From NCBI GenBank assembly GCA_017450005.1, contig JAFSYM010000015.1, positions 1 to 64,000 of the forward strand: a stretch of 64,000 bases of DNA, in the 5' to 3' direction. A program made the position numbers and the translations under genes. The notes under the pieces are model-generated. The model worked only from the letters and a program-made list of their open reading frames with translations. It was not told the origin of the DNA and made no database searches. Shown piece after piece: positions 8,932 through 17,884 of this stretch (positions within the stretch are counted from its first letter, which is position 1; each line of letters starts with the position of its first letter). The stretch is from Clostridia bacterium. GTDB taxonomy: Bacteria; Bacillota; Clostridia; Oscillospirales; Acutalibacteraceae.

Positions 8932-9491
8932 TCAGCACCCTTCCAAACAAAATGAATATCTGACTGTGCAAAAGTCGGATTCTTGGTATCCTTTACGGAC
9001 AGTACAGGATTCTCGACATCCCACGCGATCGCAAACGCCGGATCGCAGTATCGAACGCTGCGATCGTTATCGGGATAGTAAAAGTCATCTACCTTGTAGA
9101 AGACCTCCACATTCTCTGTCAATGTGACAAAGCCGTGCAGAAAACCCTTCGGAATGTACAGCATTTTATGATTATCCGCGCTTAATTCAATGGAATAGTG
9201 CTGCAGATAACTGGGTGATCCTTCACGTACATCCACAACCACATCCAGTAAACTGCCGCGCGTACAGCAGATGAGCTTGGTCTGCGCATGCGGTTCCGTC
9301 TGGCAATGCAGTCCGCGAAGCGTGCCTTTCTGTGCAGAAAAAGAACGGTTGTCCTGCACGAACTGTGTATGTATACCCAAATCGGCAAACTTGGCGGCGG
9401 AATATGATTCGTAAAACCAGCCGCGCGCATCGCCGAAAACCTGCGGCTCAATAATATAGCAATTTGCCAAAGGGGTTTGCGTTTTGATCAT
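8928..9491 (-). CDS. rfbC: dTDP-4-dehydrorhamnose 3,5-epimerase
   Basis: A 187-aa cupin enzyme of the RmlC family that epimerises C3 and C5 of dTDP-4-dehydro-6-deoxyglucose. Signatures seen are FYESYS, QDNRSFSAQKGTLRGLHCQ with the catalytic His, and IPKGFLHGFVTL. It lies between rfbA (15 bp away) and rfbD (4-bp overlap). Confidence 0.96.
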   Translation of the reverse strand: MIKTQTPLANCYIIEPQVFGDARGWFYESYSAAKFADLGIHTQFVQDNRSFSAQKGTLRGLHCQTEPHAQTKLICCTRGSLLDVVVDVREGSPSYLQHYSIELSADNHKMLYIPKGFLHGFVTLTENVEVFYKVDDFYYPDNDRSVRYCDPAFAIAWDVENPVLSVKDTKNPTFAQSDIHFVWKGAE

Positions 9492-9506
9492 AGCGGGAGT
9501 GCTCCT

Positions 9507-10457
9507 TTACGGCTGCGAATAGATTTCGGATTGGCTGTCGTCTTCACGGCCCCAGCGCGGTCTTTTGCCGGGGGATGTTGAATACAGGATCTTGCCCTCG
9601 GCAACGCGGTACAGATGCTGACCGTAGGAAGACTTGCCGTATTTTTCGGCCGAAGCGAGCAGCCTTCGTTTGGAAATCCAGCGCATATTATACGCAATTT
9701 CTTCAGGAGCGGAAATCTTAATGCCCTGCAGCGTCTCAATGGTGCGGACAAACTGCGCCGCATTCATGAGATTCTCGACCGTGCCGGTGTCCAGCCAGGC
9801 AAAACCGCGTCCCATGAGCTGCACGTCAAGCTCGCCGTTTTCGAGATAGATACGGTTAATATCTGTAATTTCCAATTCACCGCGCGCAGACGGCTTGAGA
9901 GATTTGGCGTACTGCACAACGCGGTTGTCGTAGAAATACAGTCCGGTCACGGCGTAATTGGATTTCGGCTCAGCAGGTTTTTCCTCAATCGAGACAGGGA
10001 TTCCGTTCTCATCAAACTCTACAACGCCGAACGAAGAAGGATTGTCGACGTAGTAGCCGAATATCGTTGCGCGGTTCTCATTCTTGACCGCCGTGCGCAG
10101 CATGTGCCCCAGACCGTTTCCATAGAAGATATTGTCGCCGAGCACCATGGCCACACGGTCACCGCCGATGAACTCCTCAGCAATAATAAAAGCCTGTGCC
10201 AGACCTTCCGGCTTTTCCTGCACAGCATATTGCAGACGCAGGCCGAGCTGCATGCCCGTGCTGAGCAGCGCTTTAAACTTCGGCGTATCATCCGGCGTGG
10301 AAATAATCAAAATATCACGAATGCCCGCCAGCATCAAGGTGCTCAGCGGATAATAAATCATAGGTTTATCGTATACAGGCAGCAGTTGTTTACTGGTTAC
10401 CATCGTCAGCGGATATAAACGTGTACCGGAGCCGCCGGCGAGAATGATACCTTTCAC
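9507..10457 (-). CDS. rfbA: Glucose-1-phosphate thymidylyltransferase
   Basis: Makes dTDP-glucose from dTTP and glucose-1-phosphate, the first step toward dTDP-rhamnose. Signature [11 protein letters not shown] opens the protein; DKPMIYYPL and LGDNIFYG follow. The GTG at 10457 is chosen because AAGGAG lies 10 nt upstream; a GTG at 10466 is only 1 nt from it. The 316 residues include about 24 more than usual: homologues normally stop near [12 protein letters not shown], but here a basic/acidic tail ([20 protein letters not shown]) continues. The dehydratase gene rfbB is not in this window. Confidence 0.95.
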   Translation of the reverse strand: MKGIILAGGSGTRLYPLTMVTSKQLLPVYDKPMIYYPLSTLMLAGIRDILIISTPDDTPKFKALLSTGMQLGLRLQYAVQEKPEGLAQAFIIAEEFIGGDRVAMVLGDNIFYGNGLGHMLRTAVKNENRATIFGYYVDNPSSFGVVEFDENGIPVSIEEKPAEPKSNYAVTGLYFYDNRVVQYAKSLKPSARGELEITDINRIYLENGELDVQLMGRGFAWLDTGTVENLMNAAQFVRTIETLQGIKISAPEEIAYNMRWISKRRLLASAEKYGKSSYGQHLYRVAEGKILYSTSPGKRPRWGREDDSQSEIYSQP

Positions 10458-10633
10458 AGCGCACACTCTCCTTTTTCAGTCGTTATCCATTCGTATGCAA
10501 ATGAGCTTTGAAAGATGAAACAATATTTTGTATTCATTCAGTATATTTATACCATATTTACGGCCTTATGTCAAATCTTTGATTATTTTGTTACATAATT
10601 GATACCGATATTTTATCCCGGAGAAGAATTATA

Positions 10634-10669
10634 GAGCCGATCCGACGTTACAAAACGTCCGACCGGCTC
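10634..10669. terminator. Imperfect hairpin after the long amidase gene
   Basis: GAGCCGATCCGACGT (10634-10648) pairs with ACGTCCGACCGGCTC (10655-10669) at 13 of 15 positions, just downstream of the leftward amidase gene. The T-run after it on the minus strand is weak (TATAATTCTTC). Confidence 0.55.
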
Positions 10670-10693
10670 CTGTTTCTTCAGTGCGGGGGATAA

Positions 10694-13600
10694 TCAATTT
10701 GACGCAAAATAGTCGCGTATTCCGTTGGCAATCGCCGTGGCAATCGTGTCCTGATGCTTGCTGTTTTGTAATATCTTACATTCTTCAAGATTGGAAACGA
10801 ACCCGCATTCGATCAGTACAGATGGGCATTCTTCGATTCGGGTGACGCTGAACGGATAGAACACTGTACCACGGTCAATCGAGCTTTTCTGCGTACCGTA
10901 GATGGACTTGACATATGCGCTGACAAGCTGCGTATGAATAGACTTTGCCAGTGCGTAGGAATACGGGCGATAGTAGAATCCTGTTGTACCGTATCCGCTC
11001 GAGGATGCGGCGGCGTCCATATGGATGCTCACAAAGATATCGGGAGAGTTCTGGCGCGCCATGCGCTTGCGGGCGTCAAGGGTCAGATCGATATTCGACG
11101 TGCGCGTCATCACGACGTCGGCGCCCATATTGCGCAGCTTATCGCGCACTTTTTCAGAAATAGTTAGAGCAATTTTAGCCTCGTTATATGTACTGCTGTT
11201 GACTGCGCAGGATGCGCCGCCGTCTTTACCGCCGTGTCCCGGATCGAGCATAACCGTCTTGCCGGAAACGGAATCCGCACCTTTTTCCTTGATGGAAAGC
11301 TGCAGCGTGTCGTCCGAATTATAACTGAAGCTGTACCCATAGAATCGGGATGCATTGCGCAGATACAAACGCAGCGTGCACGTTTGCGGAGAAGCGGACT
11401 TCACCCACTCGCAGCTGCTGATCACGCCGCTGCCGGAAACATTCGGCTGACCGACTGCGTTGGCGGAGTAGTAGAACGTGATATCCAGACTCTTTGCGTT
11501 CAAAGATGTGACCGCATACTCACGTTTGTTGCGCGGATCGTTCACATATCGCTGACCGTTCAGAACGGCGTTAAACGGCACCTTCCACGTCAGATGCAGA
11601 CGAATATTGGTTTTTCCGCCGGACGTACCGGAGCTGACAACCGTCAGCGTGTTGGCCGGCATGGCGTATCCTTTTTCGATGACCTCCACGTCCTTGCGGT
11701 AAACGCGGCGACCGGAACCGAGATTGTAGTACGTGTACTTGTCAAAGCTGCTCTCGCCGGTGATAAAATCAAATGTACCGGTCAGCAGGGGGGTAGACAA
11801 CGGAACGGAAAGATCGTTCAGCGGAGATAACGGCATCGTTTCCGTATAGTATGTCTTGATTTTGCACATACGTTTTGTTCCCGGAAGCCCGTTGTAGGAA
11901 TACGGCGTAATGACCGGGTCCAGCTTTCCGCTCGATGAAGAAGACGAGGACGTTGTGGAAGTCGATGCAGAGGTAGACGTTGACGTTGAGGATGTTGAGG
12001 ACGATTTGCTCGAGCTTGTCTGATCGGAGGAGGACTCGCTTTCGGCAGCGTCCGTGGTTTCCGTCTCGGAGGACGTCGTGCCGGTCACAGACGTTGACGA
12101 CAACGTCGCGGAAGTTGCCGTAGTAGACGTTGTCGTAGTCTTGGCGGAAGACGAAGAGGAAGATGTCACAGGCGTCACAACAGGAAGCGCCTCAATCTTC
12201 TGCTCAGCAGTCACCGTCACACGTGCGCCGGTAATGGAATCGGAAACGCCCTGGTAGCTGGCGTTGGCCTGAATCGTACCGATCAGCACATTGCTGGATT
12301 TACCGGCAGGCAGATTGTATTTGCCGATATACGTCACATAATCCGATGAGGTGTCCATATGCCCGTTGTCGCCGCCTGTGAGCAATGCGCCGGAACTGGT
12401 CATTTTGATGCTGCTTCCGCCGAGCTTTGCCGTAACATTCGCATTCCGATGTGCCACAACATAAACTTCCAAAGCATTGCCGCCAGGTGTATTCAGTGAT
12501 CCGGAAGGAGAAATGCTGCGGATCAGATCCATGTTATACTGCACGGTGTAGGGATACTTTTTCCCGTTCTCGGAAAATGTAAAGGTATTCTTGCCAACCT
12601 TAAGCGGATACTCTGCGGAGAAAAAACCGTCTTCCGTCACACGCACGGCAGCTCCGTTACACTGCAGTGCATACGCAGGATTGCTCTCACCGATAAACGT
12701 TATTTTGGATTCGTTTGTTGTGATGGCCGTCGAATTGTAATTGGTGATTTTGAAAGACTTGAGATAGCTGTCCGGTACGATTCCGTTCTGCACGCAGTTG
12801 CGTACGAGAGACAGACAGCTTTCGTCATCGGAAAAAGAATCATACTCGCCGAAAAAATAGGATACCGGCGTATCCGTCGTCTCAAGACCGATCAGCATAG
12901 ACACCTGACGGAACGGCTTCTCCATGCGCATAAAGCCGGTTTCGGTTCCGGATGCGGAATCCGCAAGCAGGAACCAAAGCGGCTTGTCCGAACAGAAAGA
13001 AAGCCAGTAGTCGGCGTTGCCGGAGAAAGATTCGCCGCAGACGTCAGATGACGTGCAGACGCCTGTGCACTGACTATCGCGCAGCACTTTGGAGAAAGCG
13101 GAAAGGAAGGCTGCATTCTCCGGATTGCGCATGGCGGTAAACGGAAGATCCCAGAACACACTGCTGACAATCGAATCAGATAGCGCGTCTTCGATCCCGG
13201 CAGCTGTCTGTTTTAATTGATCCAGAGAAAGCGTTTTCGATTTATCAAATATGCCGGACAACACAAGACCGTCTGCGCCGGGTTTTGCGGCAAAATCGGC
13301 AATTTGATCCGGCGAATCGAAATCGACCGCAAGCGATGTATACAGTCCGGCAGCGCGCAAGTCAGAAACCAGCGACGCGAGTGCATCCGACAAATCCTTG
13401 ATTCCAAATGCAGGATCAGACGAATCCGGGCGGAGCAGAACGGCGTTGAACCCGGCATTTTTAATGGACGCAATAACCTTGTCCGTGCCATTGAAGGCAG
13501 TTGAAATATACTTTGCAGCAAACAGAGTGGTGCCGCGTATGGATTGCGGCAGTTCCGCTTTTTGTCCGACAGGCATCGGCTTGATCGCCAAGGTCGTCTG

Positions 13601-13729
13601 CGCAGCCGTCGTCTCAGTCTGCGGCGCTTCTGTCTTCTCAAAGTGTCCGCTCAGCAAAAAACCGCCGATCACACAGAACACGGTCAGAACAGCGCACAGT
13701 GCTCCAATCCATATTTTTTTCATATTCAT
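10694..13729 (-). CDS. Large membrane-anchored N-acetylmuramoyl-L-alanine amidase
   Basis: A 1011-aa envelope protein. Residues about 5-27 form a signal anchor. Residues about 60-330 look like a divergent TIM-barrel related to the GHL10 family (strings such as AAKYISTAF, AGFNAVLLRPDS, AGLYTSLAVDFDS). Beta-rich domains follow, then a Ser/Thr linker at about 523-603, another beta-rich stretch, and a C-terminal Amidase_3 domain from about 830. The zinc-enzyme motifs are MLDPGHGGKDGG, the Glu of YNEAKIAL, SIHMDA and LIECGF, so catalysis looks intact. It would cut the stem peptide from muramic acid in peptidoglycan. ATG 13729 has GAGGT at good distance. The upstream neighbour encodes a second GHL10 protein, suggesting joint envelope work. 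Confidence 0.88.
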   Translation of the reverse strand: MNMKKIWIGALCAVLTVFCVIGGFLLSGHFEKTEAPQTETTAAQTTLAIKPMPVGQKAELPQSIRGTTLFAAKYISTAFNGTDKVIASIKNAGFNAVLLRPDSSDPAFGIKDLSDALASLVSDLRAAGLYTSLAVDFDSPDQIADFAAKPGADGLVLSGIFDKSKTLSLDQLKQTAAGIEDALSDSIVSSVFWDLPFTAMRNPENAAFLSAFSKVLRDSQCTGVCTSSDVCGESFSGNADYWLSFCSDKPLWFLLADSASGTETGFMRMEKPFRQVSMLIGLETTDTPVSYFFGEYDSFSDDESCLSLVRNCVQNGIVPDSYLKSFKITNYNSTAITTNESKITFIGESNPAYALQCNGAAVRVTEDGFFSAEYPLKVGKNTFTFSENGKKYPYTVQYNMDLIRSISPSGSLNTPGGNALEVYVVAHRNANVTAKLGGSSIKMTSSGALLTGGDNGHMDTSSDYVTYIGKYNLPAGKSSNVLIGTIQANASYQGVSDSITGARVTVTAEQKIEALPVVTPVTSSSSSSAKTTTTSTTATSATLSSTSVTGTTSSETETTDAAESESSSDQTSSSKSSSTSSTSTSTSASTSTTSSSSSSSGKLDPVITPYSYNGLPGTKRMCKIKTYYTETMPLSPLNDLSVPLSTPLLTGTFDFITGESSFDKYTYYNLGSGRRVYRKDVEVIEKGYAMPANTLTVVSSGTSGGKTNIRLHLTWKVPFNAVLNGQRYVNDPRNKREYAVTSLNAKSLDITFYYSANAVGQPNVSGSGVISSCEWVKSASPQTCTLRLYLRNASRFYGYSFSYNSDDTLQLSIKEKGADSVSGKTVMLDPGHGGKDGGASCAVNSSTYNEAKIALTISEKVRDKLRNMGADVVMTRTSNIDLTLDARKRMARQNSPDIFVSIHMDAAASSSGYGTTGFYYRPYSYALAKSIHTQLVSAYVKSIYGTQKSSIDRGTVFYPFSVTRIEECPSVLIECGFVSNLEECKILQNSKHQDTIATAIANGIRDYFASN

Positions 13730-13755
13730 AAATATTTACCTCATTTATGATTTAA

Positions 13756-13997
13756 TATAGATTATTAGTATAACATAAATAATTTAATTCATTTTTCTGA
13801 ATTAAGATTAAACAGATCTTTTCTGTCGAATACTGAGGAATATGAAAACAGAGCAAACCCATCATATCGCGGCATGTATAGATTATTAGTATAACATAAA
13901 TAATTTAATTCATTTTTCTGAATTAAGATTAAACAGATCTTTTCTGTCGAATACTGAGGAATATGAAAACAGAGCAAACCCATCATATCGCGGCATG
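13756..13997. repeat. Exact 121-bp tandem duplication
   Basis: Positions 13756-13876 and 13877-13997 are identical along 121 bp and abut directly. The right copy encodes the last 28 codons of the GHL10 lipoprotein plus its stop and trailer. The left copy repeats these as non-coding DNA just upstream of the amidase gene and brings a second copy of the TATACT-like promoter element. The duplicated sequence is A+T rich in its trailer half. Confidence 0.95.
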
Positions 13998-15085
13998 GTG
14001 CGACTGTATTCGATTTGTTCAGACAGGATGTCTTTATTATCAATCCACTCATTACTTCCTGTGCCTGCATATGCGTCTTCCTGCCCGCATTTATAGGCGG
14101 CTAATCCGTACAGAATGCGGACGGAATCGCACCGCACCAGATCATTCCATTGTGTCACTGCATCCCGGAAGGGGAGTGTCTCGTGCAAAAAGCCCACATA
14201 CACCTGTGGTATCAGCCAGTCGCAGTAGCCTTCAACCGCACCCCATCGTGCCACGTCCGCATACAGCGTATCGAAATTCCGATTAATCCGGACTGCCGGA
14301 CTGATGCTGAATACTTTCTCATCGCCGTACTGCTTGATTGTCATGTAAACAGCAGACACAAACGCATTGATTTCTGCGCGTCTCCAGTCATCGAGATCCA
14401 TGCTGCCGCCTTGCGAAGTGTATGCGGCATACTCTGTCTGATCTATTTCGGGGTCGGTTCCCGGATAAAAATAGTCGTCGATATGAATGCCGTCAATCGG
14501 ATAGTGCTCCAGCAGTTCCCGAATCGAGCGCAGATTCAGATCATGCACCCACGAAGAAGCCGGATCATAGTAAAGCATATCATCCACGCAAACCACGCAG
14601 TGATCGTTGTCCGGATCCTCATCGTGCAGAATGGCGACTGCGGGATTCTTCTCTGCTTTCTGCGCAAAATCTTTTTTGCTGCCGATCCGAAACGGGTTAA
14701 TCCACGCGTGAACCGAAACACCGGCTTTTTCGGCTTCCCGGCAAAACAACAGTAAAGGATCAAAGCCGAGATTCTTGCCTTCGGCGCCTGTTATACACGC
14801 GGAGAAAGGAAATAGTTCAGACGGGTAAAAAGCATCGGAGAATGCACGTACATGCAGAAACACCGTATTAAACAGCGCATCCTTTATGCGCAGCATCGTC
14901 TCCCGCACGGATGCGGAATAATCGTCTTCGCTTTCCCGGAAGAACTGTTTCCAGTCCAGATAACTGATCCAGACAGCACGAATCTCCGCGTCGCTGTGCG
15001 TCGTCGTTTCGCTCTGCTGCACCGCTCTTGACGAACACCCGGAAAGCAGCATTAAGACAAGCAGTAGGGATACAAAGCGTTTCAT
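13910..15085 (-). CDS. GHL10-type glycoside-hydrolase-like lipoprotein
   Basis: A 391-aa protein with a lipoprotein signal (basic start, hydrophobic LLLVLMLL, lipobox LSGC), so it is anchored on the outer face of the membrane. The rest is the GHL10 (DUF187) TIM barrel: EIRAVWISYLDW, FNTVFLHVRAFSDAFYPS, VHAWINPFRI, IDGIHIDDYFYPG and DWLIPQVYVGF. Family members are predicted glycosidases acting on surface glycans; no substrate is proven. ATG 15085 has TTTGGAGGAGC upstream. The last 28 codons lie in the 121-bp tandem duplication. It precedes the large amidase in the same direction. Confidence 0.9.
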   Translation of the reverse strand: MKRFVSLLLVLMLLSGCSSRAVQQSETTTHSDAEIRAVWISYLDWKQFFRESEDDYSASVRETMLRIKDALFNTVFLHVRAFSDAFYPSELFPFSACITGAEGKNLGFDPLLLFCREAEKAGVSVHAWINPFRIGSKKDFAQKAEKNPAVAILHDEDPDNDHCVVCVDDMLYYDPASSWVHDLNLRSIRELLEHYPIDGIHIDDYFYPGTDPEIDQTEYAAYTSQGGSMDLDDWRRAEINAFVSAVYMTIKQYGDEKVFSISPAVRINRNFDTLYADVARWGAVEGYCDWLIPQVYVGFLHETLPFRDAVTQWNDLVRCDSVRILYGLAAYKCGQEDAYAGTGSNEWIDNKDILSEQIEYSRTMPRYDGFALFSYSSVFDRKDLFNLNSEK

Positions 15086-15103
15086 TATGCTCCTCCAAAG
15101 CAA

Positions 15104-15128
15104 AACGCCGCTCCGAAAGAGCAGCGTT
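15104..15128 (-). terminator. Hairpin between the exonuclease and the lipoprotein gene
   Basis: AACGCCGCTC (15104-15113) pairs with GAGCAGCGTT (15119-15128) except for one position, and on the minus strand TTTTGC follows. It ends the exonuclease transcript just before the lipoprotein's ribosome site. Confidence 0.7.
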
Positions 15129-15136
15129 TCTACGAA

Positions 15137-16030
15137 TCATGTGCCGTATGGTGAAGCGTCCGTTTCATCCGCACCATCCGGCTGCTTTTGTTCCACAACC
15201 AATACCGAGGTTTTTTTGACTTCTACGCGGTCGTACATTTTTTTGAAACTTACGCCGACTTTGATTTTCTGATCGCAGTGCGGACAATAAAACAGCGCAC
15301 GAAAGTGCCGGCTCACAAACCGCCATTCAGTCAACTGCTTTGCCGGTCTGCCGCATGTCTCGCAGGTATAGGTCAGTTTGCTTTTGTCAACCAGCGGGTG
15401 ATTTATATTTCCGATCACATAGGGCTTGAAGGAAAGCCTGCTGTAAAAATCGCGCGTACAGGGGCGGATATATGACGGAAACGTTTCGGGGTTGAAAATC
15501 TTGCGGAATATGTCGGCAGTGAGCAAACTGTCGTCCAATGCACGGTGATGGGAATACGCATCCACGTCGATACCCAAAAGCTCTGCGGCGGTGGACAGCC
15601 CGACCTGCCGCGAAGGGGGCGTGTCGAAAATGCTGTGGAAGTATGCCTGCAGATCCGTGTAGTTGGAAAGGAAGGGTACAATCTCAATACCGTTGAGATA
15701 CCGGCAATTCTCAATCAGGACGCGAATATCCCCATCGCCCCACGTAATAACGGTATTGTCCCGGCTGCCGATCCAGCGGCGAAACTGGGAAACCGCCTTG
15801 GTAAACGGTATGCCGTTATCGAGGTCTTCGTTGGTGATATGCGTCAATTGTTTGACAGAACCGCGCAGCTTCTTGCCGATCTGTGAACGAATGAGACTGG
15901 AATAGCGTGAAACCTCGTTCAGATTCTCGTCCAGCATCACAGCGCCGATCTCAATGATCTCATTGATGAAGCTTTTTGTCTTGCGACCGTATGTGTTATT
16001 CCATTCAAGATCCAGAATTACATAGTACAT
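15137..16030 (-). CDS. DEDDh-type 3'-5' exonuclease with C-terminal zinc-ribbon-like part
   Basis: A 297-aa protein. The DnaQ-like fold is seen in YVILDLEWN with the first acidic pair, TWGDGDI in the middle, and HHRALDDSLLTADIF with the catalytic His and Asp. The C-terminal third has paired cysteines (CETCGRPAK, then YCPHCDQK) that could bind zinc. It resembles the KapD/ERI-1 branch of single-stranded nucleic-acid trimmers; whether DNA or RNA is the target is unknown. It ends with a hairpin before the GHL10 gene. Confidence 0.85.
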   Translation of the reverse strand: MYYVILDLEWNNTYGRKTKSFINEIIEIGAVMLDENLNEVSRYSSLIRSQIGKKLRGSVKQLTHITNEDLDNGIPFTKAVSQFRRWIGSRDNTVITWGDGDIRVLIENCRYLNGIEIVPFLSNYTDLQAYFHSIFDTPPSRQVGLSTAAELLGIDVDAYSHHRALDDSLLTADIFRKIFNPETFPSYIRPCTRDFYSRLSFKPYVIGNINHPLVDKSKLTYTCETCGRPAKQLTEWRFVSRHFRALFYCPHCDQKIKVGVSFKKMYDRVEVKKTSVLVVEQKQPDGADETDASPYGT

Positions 16031-16104
16031 CGTGTCAGTCCTTCTGTTTATTCCGGATTTATTATAGCATTCTGTCTGACAAAAAGCAAGCCTTGACAGC
16101 CGGA

Positions 16105-16821
16105 TTATCCTGTATGCGCAGCCATTTCTTCCTTCAACTTGCGGATAATACGTTTTTCAAGTCGGGAGATATAGCTTTGAGAAATGCCGAGCAGTGCGGC
16201 AATCTCTTTCTGCGTATGCTCGCGGGAATAGCCCAAGCCGAAACGCATGCACAGAATCAGCCTCTCTCTTTCTTCCAGTCCGTCAAGCATGTGCAGAAGC
16301 GTACTTTTTTCATCCTCCTCTTCGATCATGCGGCTTATGCTGTCGGAATCACTGCCGAGCACGTCGGAGAGCAGCAGCTCGTTGCCGTCGCAATCCATAT
16401 TCAACGGCTCGTCAATGGAGACCTCCACTTTGGCGCCGGCATTCTTGCGCAGTACCATAAGGATCTCGTTCTCAATGCATCTTGAGGCATACGTTGCCAG
16501 CTTGATTCCGCGATCCGGGCAAAATGTACGCACCGCTTTCATCAGACCGATCGTGCCGATCGAAATCAAATCCTCGATATCTACGCCGGCGTTTTCAAAT
16601 TTCTTTGCGATATAGACCACGAGCCGAAGATTGTGCACGATCAATTCATCTGCGGCCGATGCATCACCTGCGGCAAGACGGCGCAGCACCTCTTCCTCTT
16701 CCTTCTTTTTCAGCGGGGGCGGGAGAGTCTGCGGTCCGTTGATATAATGTACGTCCGGCGGAAACAACCGCAGACGCATGCGAACCATCCATTGTCTCAG
16801 TCGTATGATTGTTTTTTTCAT
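16105..16821 (-). CDS. sigE: RNA polymerase sporulation sigma factor, mother-cell early
   Basis: A 238-aa sigma-70 family protein. Region 2 is ADELIVHNLRLVVYIAKKF with DLISIGTIGLMKAV, region 4 is LDGLEERERLILCMRFGL and KEIAALLGISQSYISRLEK. The N-terminal extension before PPLKKKEEEE fits the pro-sequence that SpoIIGA removes to activate SigE in the mother cell. The position directly after spoIIGA makes the assignment firm. GGAGAAAG precedes the ATG. The upstream gene's frame continues 158 bp into this one. Confidence 0.95.
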   Translation of the reverse strand: MKKTIIRLRQWMVRMRLRLFPPDVHYINGPQTLPPPLKKKEEEEVLRRLAAGDASAADELIVHNLRLVVYIAKKFENAGVDIEDLISIGTIGLMKAVRTFCPDRGIKLATYASRCIENEILMVLRKNAGAKVEVSIDEPLNMDCDGNELLLSDVLGSDSDSISRMIEEEDEKSTLLHMLDGLEERERLILCMRFGLGYSREHTQKEIAALLGISQSYISRLEKRIIRKLKEEMAAHTG

Positions 16822-17710
16822 GGTTTCTTTCTCCTTGCGACAACTCGCTGTATAGTGATCCGGGAATCAATACGTCATAATCCCCGTGAAACAGGCTCTT
16901 TTCGCTGACTGCAATATAGACGCCATTTGATTGAAGTGATCTATCTGCGCACTCTATGCGGATTGAATCACAGCGAAAAGCGGGAATAATCCCTTCTCCG
17001 GCAATAGTACTGTAGGGTAAAAGTCTGATCCGGGTTTTCTGCTTCATTGACATATCGGCTACGCCCCGGCATAAATCGTGCATCGGTATATCTGCAATCA
17101 GAGATTGAACGAACGACAAACGCGCAATCAAAACAGGCATACCGGTAAACGGATCGGACAGCTGGTGGCCTGTGTCAAAAAAACCGCGACCGGATACGCG
17201 CTGTCCATCCGAAATGATCGTCACCTTAGCCGTATCCGTTTTCGAAATGCCGCGCACAGAGAACAATCGGACAGACACATGCAAAACGGCGTAAATTACA
17301 GCAGCGCTCAGTAGTAGGAACGGAATATGTATATCATAGTAAACAATCCCGTCTCTGCATTGCAGCATAGGCACCGCACAGCAAACAGCCAGCATACATC
17401 CCGCAAAAACACCGTTCAGCAAAAGAAATACAAGGATTGAACGAATGACCGAACGAATACTGTGCACACCGAAAGCGATCAGGCACAGCACAATGCATAC
17501 ACACACGCGAAGAGAGAAAGATATGACCGGATGCATCTGCACAAGCAGCGTCAAAGCATAGATTCCGCCGATAAAAGAAGCAAGCAGGATTCTCCATCTG
17601 CACAACGAACAGCGCGTGATTAACTGTGTGCCGCGCAGCAGAAAATAGGTAAGCACCGTATTGATAAACACAAGTGTATCCGCGTAAATCGTAACAGGCA
17701 ATCGCAACAC
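16664..17710 (-). CDS. spoIIGA: Sigma-E processing aspartic protease
   Basis: A membrane protease that cleaves pro-SigE during sporulation. About five N-terminal membrane segments (residues 5-150) precede a cytoplasmic domain with the aspartic-protease signature FFDTGHQLSDPFTG. Family members are near 300 aa, and residue 296 here falls exactly at the sigE start codon. The frame lacks a stop there and runs 52 codons further inside sigE, giving 348 aa. The extra tail is Arg/Ser/Ala rich and looks like out-of-frame sigE sequence. Either this is a genuine long overlap or a single-base error or mutation has removed the stop. Confidence 0.9.
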   Translation of the reverse strand: MLRLPVTIYADTLVFINTVLTYFLLRGTQLITRCSLCRWRILLASFIGGIYALTLLVQMHPVISFSLRVCVCIVLCLIAFGVHSIRSVIRSILVFLLLNGVFAGCMLAVCCAVPMLQCRDGIVYYDIHIPFLLLSAAVIYAVLHVSVRLFSVRGISKTDTAKVTIISDGQRVSGRGFFDTGHQLSDPFTGMPVLIARLSFVQSLIADIPMHDLCRGVADMSMKQKTRIRLLPYSTIAGEGIIPAFRCDSIRIECADRSLQSNGVYIAVSEKSLFHGDYDVLIPGSLYSELSQGERNHEKNNHTTETMDGSHASAVVSAGRTLYQRTADSPAPAEKEGRGRGAAPSCRR

Positions 17711-17730
17711 CTTCCGGATTTATTATAATT

Positions 17731-17763
17731 AATATAGTGCATATGCATCAAAAGAAATGTCAA
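17731..17763 (-). promoter_or_regulatory. Probable spoIIGA-sigE promoter with long spacer
   Basis: On the minus strand, TTGACA (17763-17758) and TATATT (17736-17731) are 21 bp apart. The Bacillus spoIIG promoter is known for a 22-bp spacer that needs Spo0A~P. TGTCGA at 17771-17776, a few bases upstream of the -35, resembles half of a Spo0A box. The reading is inference from the unusual spacing. Confidence 0.5.
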
Positions 17764-17821
17764 GATGTGGTGTCGATCCGGATACATTTCCTCAAAATCC
17801 TGTATTTTATGCAGATTTCTA

Positions 17822-17850
17822 TTGACTTGTATGTCAAAAACAAGTAGAAT
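17822..17850 (+). promoter_or_regulatory. Promoter of the zinc-ribbon/propeller gene
   Basis: TTGACT (17822-17827), 17-bp spacer, TAGAAT (17845-17850), then TATGGAGGG before the ATG at 17885. Confidence 0.65.
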
Positions 17851-17884
17851 ATATAGGATAATATAAGTATATGGAGGGATTACT

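Noticed and set aside
13789..14070. 93-codon frame containing two copies of the lipoprotein's C-terminus
   Set aside because: It is produced by the 121-bp tandem duplication read in another frame, not a gene.
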